Below the pieces are notes generated by a model, which was not told the origin of the DNA, did not search any database, and saw nothing but the letters and a program-made list of their open reading frames with translations. 64,000 nt of DNA from Vishniacozyma victoriae (Eukaryota > Basidiomycota > Tremellomycetes > Tremellales > Bulleribasidiaceae): positions 1,426,001-1,490,000 of the forward strand of contig JADPYG010000088.1 in NCBI GenBank assembly GCA_017654735.1. Direction: 5' to 3'. Below are positions 1 to 10,512 of this stretch, piece after piece. Position 1 is the first letter of the stretch, and every line of letters starts with the position of its first letter. The position numbers were made by a program, and so were the translations under genes.

Positions 1-1603
1 CCCCGTGATAAGATTATTAGCGTTCTGAGTACCAACCATCTTCATCCCATAAATAGGATAAGTATGTCCAGTAGCTGATAAGGGCGTTTTGAGGACTGGG
101 AGGTGTTTTGCTCTTGTATCCCATAAGAGCACTTGGCCCGAGTATGAACCGCCGAATATCAGAGTTGGGTGATACGGTGAAAAAGATACTGATAGAATGT
201 CGGACTGTGGCGTCAGTAGGGATATGTATAGAAGCGAGTGAGGAGGACGTACTGGGGCGTGAAAGACGAATTCAGGTCGTTCGAGAAGATGGAGATTCCA
301 AACAGCCACTATCCCATCTGGATCATTGGGAGCACCAGGATTCTTGTTGTACGAAGCAACCACCAGTTCGGGGAACTGGCATCAGATTTTGCCAATCTAT
401 TGTCGTCGTAACGTTGAGGGACACACCTTTGGGGACCAATCTAAATCCGTGACAGATCTCCCTTGAGTCCAGCGCTCATCCGAGAAAGCGCAGAACAATT
501 TCACTTTCTGACCTTCTCCATCGTCGCTGGATATCAGCTGGGTACCGGACATGGAGCTGGTAGCTTACAAAGCACTATCAATACCTATGGTGTAATCCCT
601 GATATAATCGTATCCATCGCTCAGAGCTCGCTGGACGATCTTTGTTGACTCCTCTATGAATGCCGAGAAGTCAGGAGCGGCGTAGATAGCTTGTCGTTGA
701 TCCTCCGACAGTTCTAAACAATCAGTAATGCCCCTCACCTCGTTGACGCTTGACTTACGTTCAACCTTGACGTCTTCTGCCTTTTCCTTCAACTCCCTCA
801 ATTCCTGCTCTAAAGCTTTCCTCTCCACCTCCAATTCCTCCAATATCCTCTTACGCATATCATCTTCCGTCTCCCGTCCATTTCCTCCATCTCGGATCCT
901 GCGCCTCGAGGGTCCTGCGGAATTCTCATCGTCTGATTCGAGGTCTGATGTGGATGTTGACATTGATGTGGAGGAGGTTTGGATTCCTTTGGAGTATGTC
1001 ACCATTGGGGGTTTCACCTAGACTCAGTATTTTTCATATTTGCGATTGGAGAAATTTACCTTGGCCGGTAGTTCGTATAGCTCAGCGGAGTGATCCACAT
1101 AATCCACATTCGAAAATGACGGTGAGGCCCTTCCATCCCTTTCAGTCAGACCTCCATATCTAGCTCAGAAAGTGGAGACGTACAAATCAAAAGCTTGCCC
1201 TAAGGAACTTTGTCCCCTAGGAGGCGGTGCAGTTCCATTATCGCTCATCCGACTCGTCCTTCCGGCTGGTGTACCAGGTATTGACCCCGGCGGTGTCGGC
1301 CCTGTTCCAGCTCGGACCCCAGTCGCTGGAGGTGCATGTTGACCTTGACGTGAAGAGAGTGCACGTGGAGTCGAGGGCCTTGGAGCATTGATTAGAGAGT
1401 CGACTAGATCATTGACGTCTTTTCTAGAAGAGGAGATTGGCTATCATCAGCTCCCTCTTAACGTGGGGAAGTCGGGAGAGATTTACTTCTGAAGTCCCCT
1501 TCTCCGCCTGAGCTAGTAACGCTTTCCGCTCGTCCCTTGCGCGTCGAAGTTCAACTAGTTTCGCTCTCTTCTCTTCTAGCTCCTTCTTGACTCTATCTGC
1601 CAT
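1..1603 (-). CDS. Cytoplasmic dynein intermediate chain, 3' end beyond the left edge
   Basis: Scaffold subunit of cytoplasmic dynein 1 that links the heavy chain to light chains and dynactin. The ATG at 1603-1601 opens a charged coiled coil beginning MADRVKKELEEKRAKL, the dynactin p150-binding helix of the family. A Pro/Ser-rich linker follows with the conserved element VTYSKGIQT (about nt 990), a second acidic coiled-coil stretch (about 760-900), then the start of the WD40 propeller. The block PELVVASYNKNPGAPNDPDG and then VAVWNLHLLERPEFVFH (about 240-380) is diagnostic of dynein intermediate chains. At least four short introns are visible. The remaining WD repeats lie outside the window. 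Its 5' end is 125 bp from the divergently transcribed DNA polymerase lambda gene. Identity is firm; exon edges are inferred. Confidence 0.93.
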
Positions 1604-1655
1604 ATCTATCTGTATCTGAATTATATATGAAGTCGTGGATTGAGGACAGAGTTCT

Positions 1656-1661
1656 ACGCGT
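1656..1661. promoter_or_regulatory. ACGCGT (MCB-type) element in the dynein/POLL divergent promoter
   Basis: A perfect ACGCGT lies in the 125-bp region between the two start codons, 68 bp before the polymerase lambda ATG. In fungi this hexamer is the binding core of the G1/S factor MBF (Mbp1/Swi6). A single hexamer can occur by chance; its position in front of a DNA-synthesis gene makes function plausible but unproven. Confidence 0.4.
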
Positions 1662-1728
1662 CTTTCTTTGATGCTTCGGAATATCTTCGGTTAAATAAAG
1701 TACAATCAACTGGGACAGTGTTGATGGC

Positions 1729-4700
1729 ATGTCACCCACTCAATATATACAATATGGAACCATGACAAGCAGAGCCACGGCTGGCGGAAACTCAAGGAAG
1801 CAGGAGGCGGTAATTCCAAAGGGAGCAGGCGAGCTGGATTGGCTGGAGGAGACAGAAGAGGAGGCTAGGGAATATGATCAGCGAATCAAGGATGAGATCA
1901 GGTGGAAATTGGATCCCGTCAAGCCTCATGATGACCAACCTATCCCAGCAACATCCAGCCCGGAGCCAGAGGGAGGGAAATCTATATCCAATCCCATGGC
2001 TGGACCATCTACAGAACCGACACTCCAAGATTCCTCCGAGCCTTTGGACGACATTGACCGAGATGAGGTCGGCTTCGAGCTGGAAGACGAGGGCGAAGGA
2101 TTAAAAGCTCGACAAGCCGACCAGACGATGATAGAATTCTCGATGCCTTCTTTCCGATCATCCAATATAGCTCACTCGACGCCGAAACCTACTTCAGCTT
2201 CTGCGTTGCCCCATGCCCCGACTCCGACTCCAAAACTACCCTCACTCAACAGAGTAGTTGCTGAACCGAGCAAGACCCCTCGCATTTCGGCTGGTACCCT
2301 TGTGAACGAGACTCCAGCGCACATTGAACCTCAGGTCGGGCACGCGGACCAGTCGATAATGGACTTATCGATGCCTTCTTTCCGCCCGTCCAATCTAGCT
2401 CGCTCGACGCCGAAACCCACTTCAGGTTCTGTATTGCCTCATATTCCGACTCTGACTCCAAATCTGCCCTCACCCGACAAGGTAATTGCTGGATTGAGTA
2501 AGACCCCTCGCGTTTCGGCTGGTACCCTTGTGAACGAGACTCCAGCGCACATGGGGCTTCAAGCCGGAGAAGGCGATCAGACCATGATGGACTTTCCGAT
2601 GCCCTCTTTCCGACCATCCAATATCGCGCACTCGATACCCAAACCGATCTCGACATCTACATTCCCCCATATCCCGACTCCAACATTTACCTCTACTCCA
2701 AATCTCCCTTCACCCAACACAGTAACTCCAGGACCCAGCAAAATCTCTCGTCATCCTCCGACCACCCTTGTGAACGAAACCCCAATGCACATTGATTCAC
2801 CAATCGATACACCCACAGGAGAAGGTCGAGGGCGTAGGGATGACCCGGCGACACCAGTGCCGCTGGGAGTTGAGAAATTCAATTTACTCAAGGGTAAAAA
2901 GGATTTCCAGACACTCACGAAACACTTTGAGGTGTTTACGAAACAATCGGAACGACAGAAGAAATTGGCTGCTGAGCCAATCACAAGGAAGGGCAAGATG
3001 GCTGTACAAGGGAAAGGCAGTGAGGTGTTGGGTGGGAAAGTGTTTGAGGGGTTGAGGATATGCTTCCCACCTGAATTGGGGATTACTTCGAAGCAGAAGA
3101 CTCATTGGGATATTGTACGTCACTTCTTTATGGATCGCAACGGCTGATGGTAGATATCAAAACGAGGTGGTCAAGTCACTTTGCAACCAGACACAGCGGT
3201 CACACACGTAATCCACGATTCCGGTCGTTCAGCCCAGATCCTAGCTCGACAGCTTGGTCTTCAAACTCTATCAGAATTACCAGAAGGAACAGTCTGTGTA
3301 CGATACGACTGGGTCGTCCATTGTCTGCGAGCGGTACGTTCACTTCAGGGAAGAAGCTGATGTACAGGGCAAGCTGGTCGATACGGGGCCATACCTCAGT
3401 TTTCCAAAGAACGTATTTACCAGAGGTGGTACTTCTACATTACCTGGTCGAGGTAACTCTCGAATGACGGATATCACCGATATCCTCAAGGGGAAAAGCA
3501 GTATATCCAGGTAAGCGGCTTCGTGCACAGCACCCAGCGCCCAGCTGATTACCAGAAAACGAATGCCGACAGCTTCTGACTCTGATACCGAATCCCCAGC
3601 CAAAATCAAGCGTCTTCCCGTCGCTATACATGCGGAATTGTCTCGCATCCCAGGCATCAAGAAACAGAAATCCGACTGGACAAACTCAGCAAATACAGTA
3701 CATACGGAACATGACGCCTCTGGAGGACCTGGATGGGTGGATGTCGCTGCTGAATATCGAGATGGGTTGGATGATATGATTACAGGTCTCAAGAACGGTT
3801 CAGTCCCAGAAGAGGAGCAGGAACAAGCTGTAAGCTCCCAGTTCGCAGTCCTGTCTGATGGGATAGGAGGAAGATGACGAGCTTCCAACGAGGCCATCTT
3901 CCGCTTTAGGCGATGTTCCAGAGGGCAATCCCTGCCGCGTGGCCGACAGGTTCAAATGCGGTCAAGCCCATGATGGATCAGCTACGACTGGTCCGAATGA
4001 CTGGCTAGCCAAGAAGTTTGACGAGATGCATGATATGTATCAGGGTGCTCAACATAAGAATGACTTTCAGGTCAGAGGGTACCAGAAGGGTATGTCCCTG
4101 TTTCTCATGCACGTATCCGAGTAGTACTGATAGTAGCGGCCGGGGTGATGAGACGCACGAAATGGCCGATTGCGAGTGGGAAAGACGCCCTGAAAATCAA
4201 GGGTATAGGCCAGGGGATGGCTGATCGAGTATGTCAATCGGATACATATGGATTGAGCTGATGGCAGATCGATGAGTGGATCAATGGAGGTATCGGGCGA
4301 CAGTATTACGAGAACAATGAGCAGGTCCAGACTGTTCAGTTGTTCAAGGACGTATATGGTGTTGGTACGTCTGACCTTTTCTCTATATATTGGAGACTGA
4401 CCAAAAGGCCGAACTCGCGCAAATGAGTTCTATCAGAAAGGAGCGAGAAGTATTGAAGATCTCAAATCTGGTCGATTTGAACTTACGGAAGGCCAACGGG
4501 TGTGTCCTCCATATTTCACCATTACTCTCCTCAATCGCTCTATCCCAGCTCGATACTCTCGAGCTGACAATCAGATCGGTCTAGCACTCTACGAAGACCT
4601 CAAGCAACGTATCCCCAGAGAAGAATGTAAACAGATATACGACCTCGTCAAGCGTGAAGCCCTTGCCATAGACCCCAAGATCGATATCGAGATCATGGGT

Positions 4701-5365
4701 TCTTACCGCCGAGGAGCCGAGAATTCAGGTGATGTCGATTTCCTAATCACCAGGAATGATGGGGATGGGTTGGATCATTCTGGGGTCATTGAGAAATTGG
4801 TTAGGAAATTGATGTTTATGGGCGTGATCACTCATGAAGTGAGTCCTTTTGCACCGTCTTACACGCTCGAGCTGGTCATATCGGAGAAGTGCTGATCATA
4901 CAGCTGAGTGCACCTCATGATTGGAGGGCTTTGGAAGCTAAATGGATGGGTGTCGGGCGTTTGAATCATAACTCCCTTCATCGCCGGATAGGTAAATCGG
5001 TCACCTAGGTCGAGGGGATGGCTAATGGCAGATATACTTTGTATACCATTCGAACAATGGGGAGCAGCACTCCTTTACTTTACCGGAAACGACATCGTAC
5101 GTACCCTCCTGGACTAGACTGACGATAGTTCAATCGTTCCCTTCGTCTATACGCAAGAAAGAAGGGGTACAGCCTTAATCAGAGGGGTTTGTATAAAGGC
5201 GTCATTCGGGGTAAAGATGGGTTGAAATTGACAGAGGGGACTATCATTGCTTCGAGGACTGAACAGGAGATATTTGATGTGTTGGGAGTAAGGTGGCGGT
5301 GAGCTTGTTTGTCTGTGCCCGAGTTAGAGCTGATCGGTAGTGCGCCCCAACATCGACGACCGTAG
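1729..5365 (+). CDS. DNA polymerase lambda-type family X polymerase with BRCT domain
   Basis: Gap-filling polymerase of base-excision repair and non-homologous end joining, nuclear. I read 13 exons (1729-3114, 3154-3333, 3368-3510, 3556-3829, 3867-4089, 4137-4228, 4268-4364, 4408-4499, 4575-4838, 4904-4991, 5032-5096, 5129-5298, 5341-5365), giving about 1,032 residues; all junctions keep frame. Order: long Ser/Pro-rich N-terminus with three 76-residue repeats, BRCT domain (about 435-530, ending YDWVVHCL), Ser/Pro linker, 8-kDa/HhH region (DALKIKGIGQGMADRI), then palm. The family X signature GSYRRGAENSGDVDF (about residue 869) supplies two catalytic Asp; the third is in RRIDILCIP. FTGNDIFNRSLR matches the family motif. 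Human POLL is about 575 residues, so this one is nearly doubled by its N-terminus. One intron (3334-3367) is only 34 nt. An ATG at 1762 is an alternative start. Confidence 0.93.
2119..2790 (+). repeat. Three tandem 76-codon repeats inside the polymerase lambda gene
   Basis: Units begin at 2119, 2347 and 2575, exactly 228 nt apart. The third carries a 12-nt insertion. Each starts D-Q-[ST]-[MI]-M/I-[ED]-[FL], continues with MPSFR.SN.A.S.PKP.S and ends TLVNETP.H. The copies remain alike at both DNA and protein level, which suggests recent duplication. The segment lies upstream of the BRCT domain, where orthologues normally have none of this. Confidence 0.9.
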
Positions 5366-5548
5366 TGGCCTTCTCGGACAGACAAGGGAATCAGAGCGAG
5401 ATAGTGTGTGTAGTATTAGCCATTCAATCATTGTACACTCAATCATTGAACACTCAATCATGTACATCAACCTTGCCGCATCATCACATCATGAGTACTT
5501 CAATGCATGCCACATAATGTATTTGACCTTCTTCATTCCTTCATCCAT

Positions 5549-6325
5549 CTACGCAACGGTAGCGAGCTCCTGCTTAGTGATGGTCCTGATAGATCCGGGC
5601 GAGGCAGTGTTACCAGTGACAGTAGCGGCAACAACCTCTCCAAGAACGCCGAGAGCAGATCGCTCCTGGTGGTAATGCCTGATCTCATCGGGGATGACTT
5701 CAATGACTGCCATCCTTGGGTCCTCGGGTCCACCAGTGTGGACTCCATCTCCCTTGTCTCCGAACCATGCCTTGATGGAAGGGTTGTATAGCTTTGCGAC
5801 GAGGCCGTTGTCGGTTACGATCCTGATTGTCAGCTATGCCTGGAAATTAGAGGTATCAGAACTGACTTGGCTTTACCGGCGATTGAAACCCAACCGTCAT
5901 TCTTCTCACTAGCGTCGACTGCGACGTTGACGTGTGCGCTGCTTATTAGCGAACTGCCCGCACAAAAGAGGTAGAACTCACTCGTTGTCAATCTCGGTCT
6001 CCTTGTAAGAGTCCCGGTCGTAAATAAACCTAACCCTCATATCCTTTGTCTTGTCGGCGATAGCCATGGTCCTAGCATGCAAAGATCCATCGGGTGCTCG
6101 ACTGGTGAGGAGGACAAACTTGTGCTTATCGAGGAAACCGTTCAAGGCGGTCAATTTCTCCTCGAAGGAAGGGGAAGATTCTTGAGCTTTGGTAGATGCC
6201 ATTTTGTTTGTATTCTGTAAGATTCGGCAGGTGGTGAATTGTCGTGGTCGCACAGCAGGTAGATAATGAGGAGTTGGACGGGCAAGAGTGAGGGATCGAG
6301 GTAGTGCGTTACGAATAGTTGCCAT
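5549..6325 (-). CDS. BLI-3-type FMN-binding split-barrel protein (pyridoxamine-phosphate-oxidase-like)
   Basis: Member of the general-stress-protein-26/BLI-3 group named after the blue-light-induced Neurospora gene; probable flavin binding, reaction unknown. Visible family blocks are HKFVLLTSRAPDGSLHARTM, HVNVAVDASEKNDGWVSIAG, the signature AWFGDKGDGVHTGGPEDPR, and AVIEVIPDEIRHYHQERSA near the C-terminus. Two short introns (near 5835-5870 and 5935-5977) are inferred. The first 40 residues from the ATG at 6325 are basic, Ser/Thr-rich and almost free of acid, like a mitochondrial presequence. A second in-frame ATG (about 6201) begins MASTKAQESS directly before the domain. About 225 residues in the long form. 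Confidence 0.88.
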
Positions 6326-6464
6326 GATTAGCGATTGTGAGCTGTTGGTGGTCGAGACGGGCTTACGAAGTGATTTGAATTGGTAGATGTATGTATAGTT
6401 GATGATGACTTGACTTAGTTAGACACTCGATGCTTCTCCATAACTCATCCATCTTGTAGCCGAG

Positions 6465-6486
6465 TGACGTCACATGCAATCACGTG
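6465..6486. promoter_or_regulatory. CRE (TGACGTCA) plus E-box (CACGTG) in a divergent promoter
   Basis: A perfect 8-bp palindromic CRE at 6465-6472 is followed 8 bp later by CACGTG at 6481-6486, both between the BLI-3-like start (6325) and the LYR-protein start (6573). CRE is the target of ATF/CREB bZIP factors and CACGTG of bHLH or related bZIP factors. Which gene is controlled cannot be told from sequence. Confidence 0.45.
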
Positions 6487-6572
6487 TATCTGTTTCCGTT
6501 AACTCACTCTGGGAGATGAATGATATTCTGTACATTGAGCTGCTTCTAATAGAGCTATATGGTATCTGGTGC

Positions 6573-7597
6573 ATGTCGGTATACTCGGGGCAGACACCCA
6601 AGCAGCTCTACAGGTCTTTCTACAGATACATACGACATATACCAGATCCACATGTCTGGTCAATCCTGCAACCAAGAGTCAGGAGTTTACTAGAAAGGTC
6701 ATTGCGCAATGGTCCTGAGAGTACGGCTCAAGCACATTTGAGAGCGCTAAGGGCGAGACGGAGGGCAGAGGACGAGATTAGGAAGCTACATATGGCCGTT
6801 GGTTGTTATCCGCATGGTTTGCGAAGGGTGTTGGGGGACTGCTATGGACAGACTGGAAGTGTCAGGTGGGCTTTGATCAATGTAAGCCCGCTTCGCGATT
6901 TACATACAACAGCACTGATGAATAGAATATCATGACGTCCCATTCCCCTGCGCGGTCTATGATCGGTCGACCATCCGTTCCGCCCGTGCTCTTCCCCCTC
7001 ACGCCAGCACCTATAAACCCACCACCTCTCAAGCAGAGGGCGCGATCAATAGTGCCCGATACAGCCATCCGCAAAGCAGCAGCAAGATCTTGGGCAAGAC
7101 AATGGACAGGTCTCCACGTACCTCTCATCATCCCTGGGACTGGAACTCCAAAGACTGGATGGGAAGGAACTCCAATTATCGGAAATCTCAGAATACTAGC
7201 TGGCTTGCCTCAAACTGCGAAGACTCGAGAGCTCAATCTCGATGATTTGCCTGCGCATATACGGAGAATATATCCGATGAAGCTGAAACCGACACCTGTC
7301 GAGCAATATCAACCACCTCCGCCCCGCGCTACGAGACAGAATCCAAGAACGTGGTCGGATCCTCATCGACTCACGCGAAGGCTTATAAAGAGGGCCTACG
7401 CAAGGCTTTGGGAGAGCCTAGTCTGGGTCAGGCCGAGGAGAGACTCGGATCTATGGGAGAAATGCACTTTTACCGAGTTGGACGAAGTTCCTCAGGTAGA
7501 GTCTGAGAAGAAGAGTCGGAAGGAAAAAAAGAAGCAGGCTGTGTCTAGAGTAGGGGAGCTGTCCCAGGGCAAGACCATGGACATGCAGTGGCTGTAA
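6573..7597 (+). CDS. LYR-motif (Complex1_LYR-type) mitochondrial protein
   Basis: Small LYR proteins act in mitochondria with acyl-carrier protein, in assembly of respiratory complexes, Fe-S delivery or ribosome assembly. From the ATG at 6573 the protein starts MSVYSGQTPKQLYRSFYRYI with the LYR tripeptide at residues 11-13, followed by a basic helical region. One intron (6882-6925, 44 nt, branch CACTGATGA) joins it to a second exon of 672 nt; total about 326 residues. The second half is basic and Pro-rich with several W-containing segments and no domain I recognise. ATGs at 6474 and 6516 are in the same frame but would put a hydrophobic stretch before the LYR domain, so I prefer 6573. Precise LYRM subfamily is not assigned. 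Confidence 0.65.
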
Positions 7598-7748
7598 ATG
7601 CCCATGCATGACTCTTCATGATTTATCTGGGCTTCGTCTTGGAGAACGTCCACATCTTGCATACCTGTACCGCGTAGTTAATTTGGTTCCGCTACTATGT
7701 AGTGTTGCACTTCCTCGCGTCCTCTTGAAATAGACAGATTCACACATA

Positions 7749-8000
7749 ATGATCCGCTCAAATCCAACCGCCATACCACTACGAGCATCAGACCTCAAAC
7801 ATCTCCAAGCTACTATAGAAGAACGACAGAAAGCAGCAGATGCAACCGCCAATCCCGCCGCTGCTGGAGCTACCACAAATGCGTCGGCTACTCAGGACGG
7901 ACGAGGACAGGGCAGCGCCTCCACTCAGCCACAGAGTGCGGCGGAGCAGAGGAAGAAGGATCGAGCGGCCATGAGTGTGAATGAGAGGATTGGGCTGTAG
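7749..8000 (+). CDS. CDC26-like anaphase-promoting complex subunit
   Basis: 83-residue intronless protein. It starts MIRSNPTAIPLRASDLKHL, matching the CDC26 N-terminal pattern (M-[LI]-R-x-x-P-T-x-[IL]-x-[LI]) that threads into the APC6 TPR superhelix. The C-terminal SVNERIGL resembles the family element [IV]-x-x-R-I-G. The middle is Ala/Thr/Gln-rich and low-complexity. In the known family CDC26 stabilises Cdc16/APC6 within the APC/C ubiquitin ligase. It is too short for a secure assignment by eye; no competing family came to mind. Confidence 0.65.
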   Translation: MIRSNPTAIPLRASDLKHLQATIEERQKAADATANPAAAGATTNASATQDGRGQGSASTQPQSAAEQRKKDRAAMSVNERIGL

Positions 8001-8282
8001 ATATGGAAGTGAAGAGATGGTCATGAATAGTAAGTGGACAATCGAGATTTTCAGTTCGCTCTAACATACACAGCTCGAGCGAGTGGATTTGAGAACAATG
8101 ACAATGCAGAGCAGGGGAAGCCAGAAAGCGATCGGATGTTGTAGATATGACGATAGATAGTGTACCACGAATAGTCAGTCAAAATCGTCCGTTCCGAAAT
8201 TTGCGCTGATGTGAAGTTGTAACGAAACATACGAAAGTCATCATAATGTACAAACATGGATTATAAAGCAGCATACCCAGCA

Positions 8283-10016
8283 TCAATACCCTCGCCGCAA
8301 TCTCTCAATCTCCAAGCGCTGTCGCTCATTCGTCTCGCGACTATCCCTCAATTCGTCTACCAAAGGCTTGATAGCATTCCGAATCTCGTTCTACACCATC
8401 AGTAACGCGCATGTATCTGCTACCGCCGGGACATACCTTTAGACCTCGGGCCATCCTCAACATATCTAGCTGGAGGTTGCTGATCTCCCTTCTTAGCTCT
8501 TCGGCACTGTTGACGTCCAAGCTGGGTTGCGGGGTGGTTAGGGTTGCAGGACCCGCTCGTAATGCCCAAGTCAGGTCTAAGCTCTGTTCCCCAATGTGCT
8601 GTGTTCCCTTAGAGGCAGCAGGTATATCTTCCTCCTCCTCTTCGTCTTGGATCGCGGGAAGGTGGGCCATACTGGAAGATGGTCGAGGTTGTCGAGCAAT
8701 AGGCTGAGATGTTGAGCGAGATGAAAGAGGTCGGGGTGCAGGTGACTGTTGCGAGCGAGAAGGAGCGGATACGACGCGGACCGCCTTTGTGGATTCGGAT
8801 GATGCTTTGCCCTTGCCCTTGAGGTCGCCGCCGCTCTGAGATGGAGGAAGACTTTGGTTGTTGGCAGCGTTGCGGGATTCCCCCAGGATCGAAGCACTGG
8901 CGGACCTACGTACCCCGGATGTGTGTGTAGGCGGCATGGCCGGTGCGGCGAGTACATGGACTCCAGTGATATGTTGCTCGGTCGGCATTGATATCGTCGC
9001 ATTCGAAGAATGATCAATGTTTTGCAAGTAGACCTTGCCGTTGGCGGTCCGACCGATAATCTGATTGTGGTTGATGGATGAGATATCAATGAGTTCCTGC
9101 GAACAAGTGACCATTCTCGCGACCCTGCGGTGTCAGCTCAAACTCCCAAGGGAGTCATGTCAGAAGACGTACCCATCAGGTGTATTTAGACCGCAGATGC
9201 TGATCCGCCCTCCGTCCCGTAGAATGGCACAAGCGGCTGAACCACCCGGTCCAGTAGGTATGGTGCATATCGCCAAGATATGTCCCTCTTCGTTTCCAGT
9301 GCTGATCTCCTTGATCTCTCGTTTGCCTTGCGAGAGTGAGATCTTCAAGACCGCATAGGCTGATGCGACCAGAATGCACTTGCTGGCGGGCGAGGCAAAT
9401 GCCAGAGCGACAGCAGGCTAACAAGTCAGTGCTCGTCTGCTACACTGCAGAAAGAGATGTACCTCTCGATACAAGTCTTTGCCCAGGAAAATAGACTCTC
9501 TTGAGCCGGATCTCATGTCGTACATCAACAATTCCTCTGCTCCCAAAGCTGCCAAGTGGCCAAAGTCCGAGTCGGCGGCTAGTGCTACCAGATCTCGAGG
9601 GGCCTTCTATCAGTACAGCTTCATATCAGATGCTTCCCCGAGACACTCACGTCTAGATGCTTGACCGACTCCCATTTTCCAGTTGATGCCTTTGACCAAA
9701 GCCCCAATCCCTGAGCCGACTCCACGACCGCCATCTCCTTTCCATCCACTCTCCCTGCTGCCAAAACTCTCTTGATAGGTCCAGTCTTGACTACAATCTC
9801 GCCGACCCTCTTGCCCCTATTATCATATTCCCAGACCACATTGACTTCGCCACACCATAGGTAGATATGACCGGAAGGTGAGACAGCTGTTTGAGGAGTG
9901 GAGGTCGAACGGAATCTGGATGGTATGGGAAGTGGGGTCGATGAGGTCGATTTATTCGAGGGGTCCAGTGTATTTATCGTAGCCCCTTTTGGATGAGTGA
10001 GCAATATAGCAGGCAT
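8283..10016 (-). CDS. WD40 beta-propeller protein, NEDD1/GCP-WD-like by its C-terminus (tentative)
   Basis: About 510 residues from five exons. The ATG at 10016 starts MPAILLTHPKGATINTL. WD-type blades follow (SGHIYLWCGEVNVVWEYDN; LAALGAEELLMYDMRSG; AVALAFASPASKCILVASAY; NQIIGRTANGKVYLQNID). A Ser/Pro-rich basic linker comes next (about 8700-8940), then an acidic EEEEED patch. The last exon (ending at stop 8283) gives a terminal amphipathic helix, LQLDMLRMARGLK plus NEIRNAIKPLVDELRD and ERLRRGY. Propeller plus terminal coil of this kind is the architecture of NEDD1, which docks gamma-tubulin ring complexes. The family match rests mainly on that helix, so treat it as a hypothesis. Confidence 0.45.
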
Positions 10017-10512
10017 GGTTGGTTGTAGTATTGTTGATACAAGAGACAGTAGTTGTTGTTGTTGATCAATGTTTTGACTGTTTTACCAAAGGAAGTCAGT
10101 CGCGTTAAACACATACACATTTCATTTATCCGGAGTTTAGCCGTGATTTCTGACTGGCGCTGGCGACAAGGCCAATAAGGTCGGTGAGTACAGCACAACG
10201 GATACTGAGTACATACAAGCCGGCATTGTAGACGATACACGATAGGCGGTGGGCTGAGAACAAGTTGAATGAATAGTCCTTGCATATGCTGGCAACTCCG
10301 ACAGGGCTAAAAGAGATGGGTGAAAGTGAACCTCGACTGACTAATGGCTAGACCTCGATTGAAACGTGAATTAGGGGCATGGTTGTTATGAGGGAACGAC
10401 CGAACCTCGCTTGATGAGTGATCCTTGATGATATCAATTGACCGATTGCATATACCGGCAACTACAAATATGGTAGACAAATATGCTAAATTCTGATCCG
10501 AAAACGGAACTC
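10017..10512. other. Intergenic: upstream of the WD40 gene, downstream of PTR2
   Basis: No open frame with conserved protein features on either strand. It holds the 5' leader and promoter of the WD40 gene and the 3' UTR of the peptide transporter. A GTTGTTGTTGTTGATC run lies at about 10050. No RNA gene is visible. Confidence 0.5.

Noticed and set aside
108..452. 114-codon + strand frame at the left edge
   Set aside because: It is antisense to the dynein WD40 exons, whose minus-strand translation is strongly conserved.
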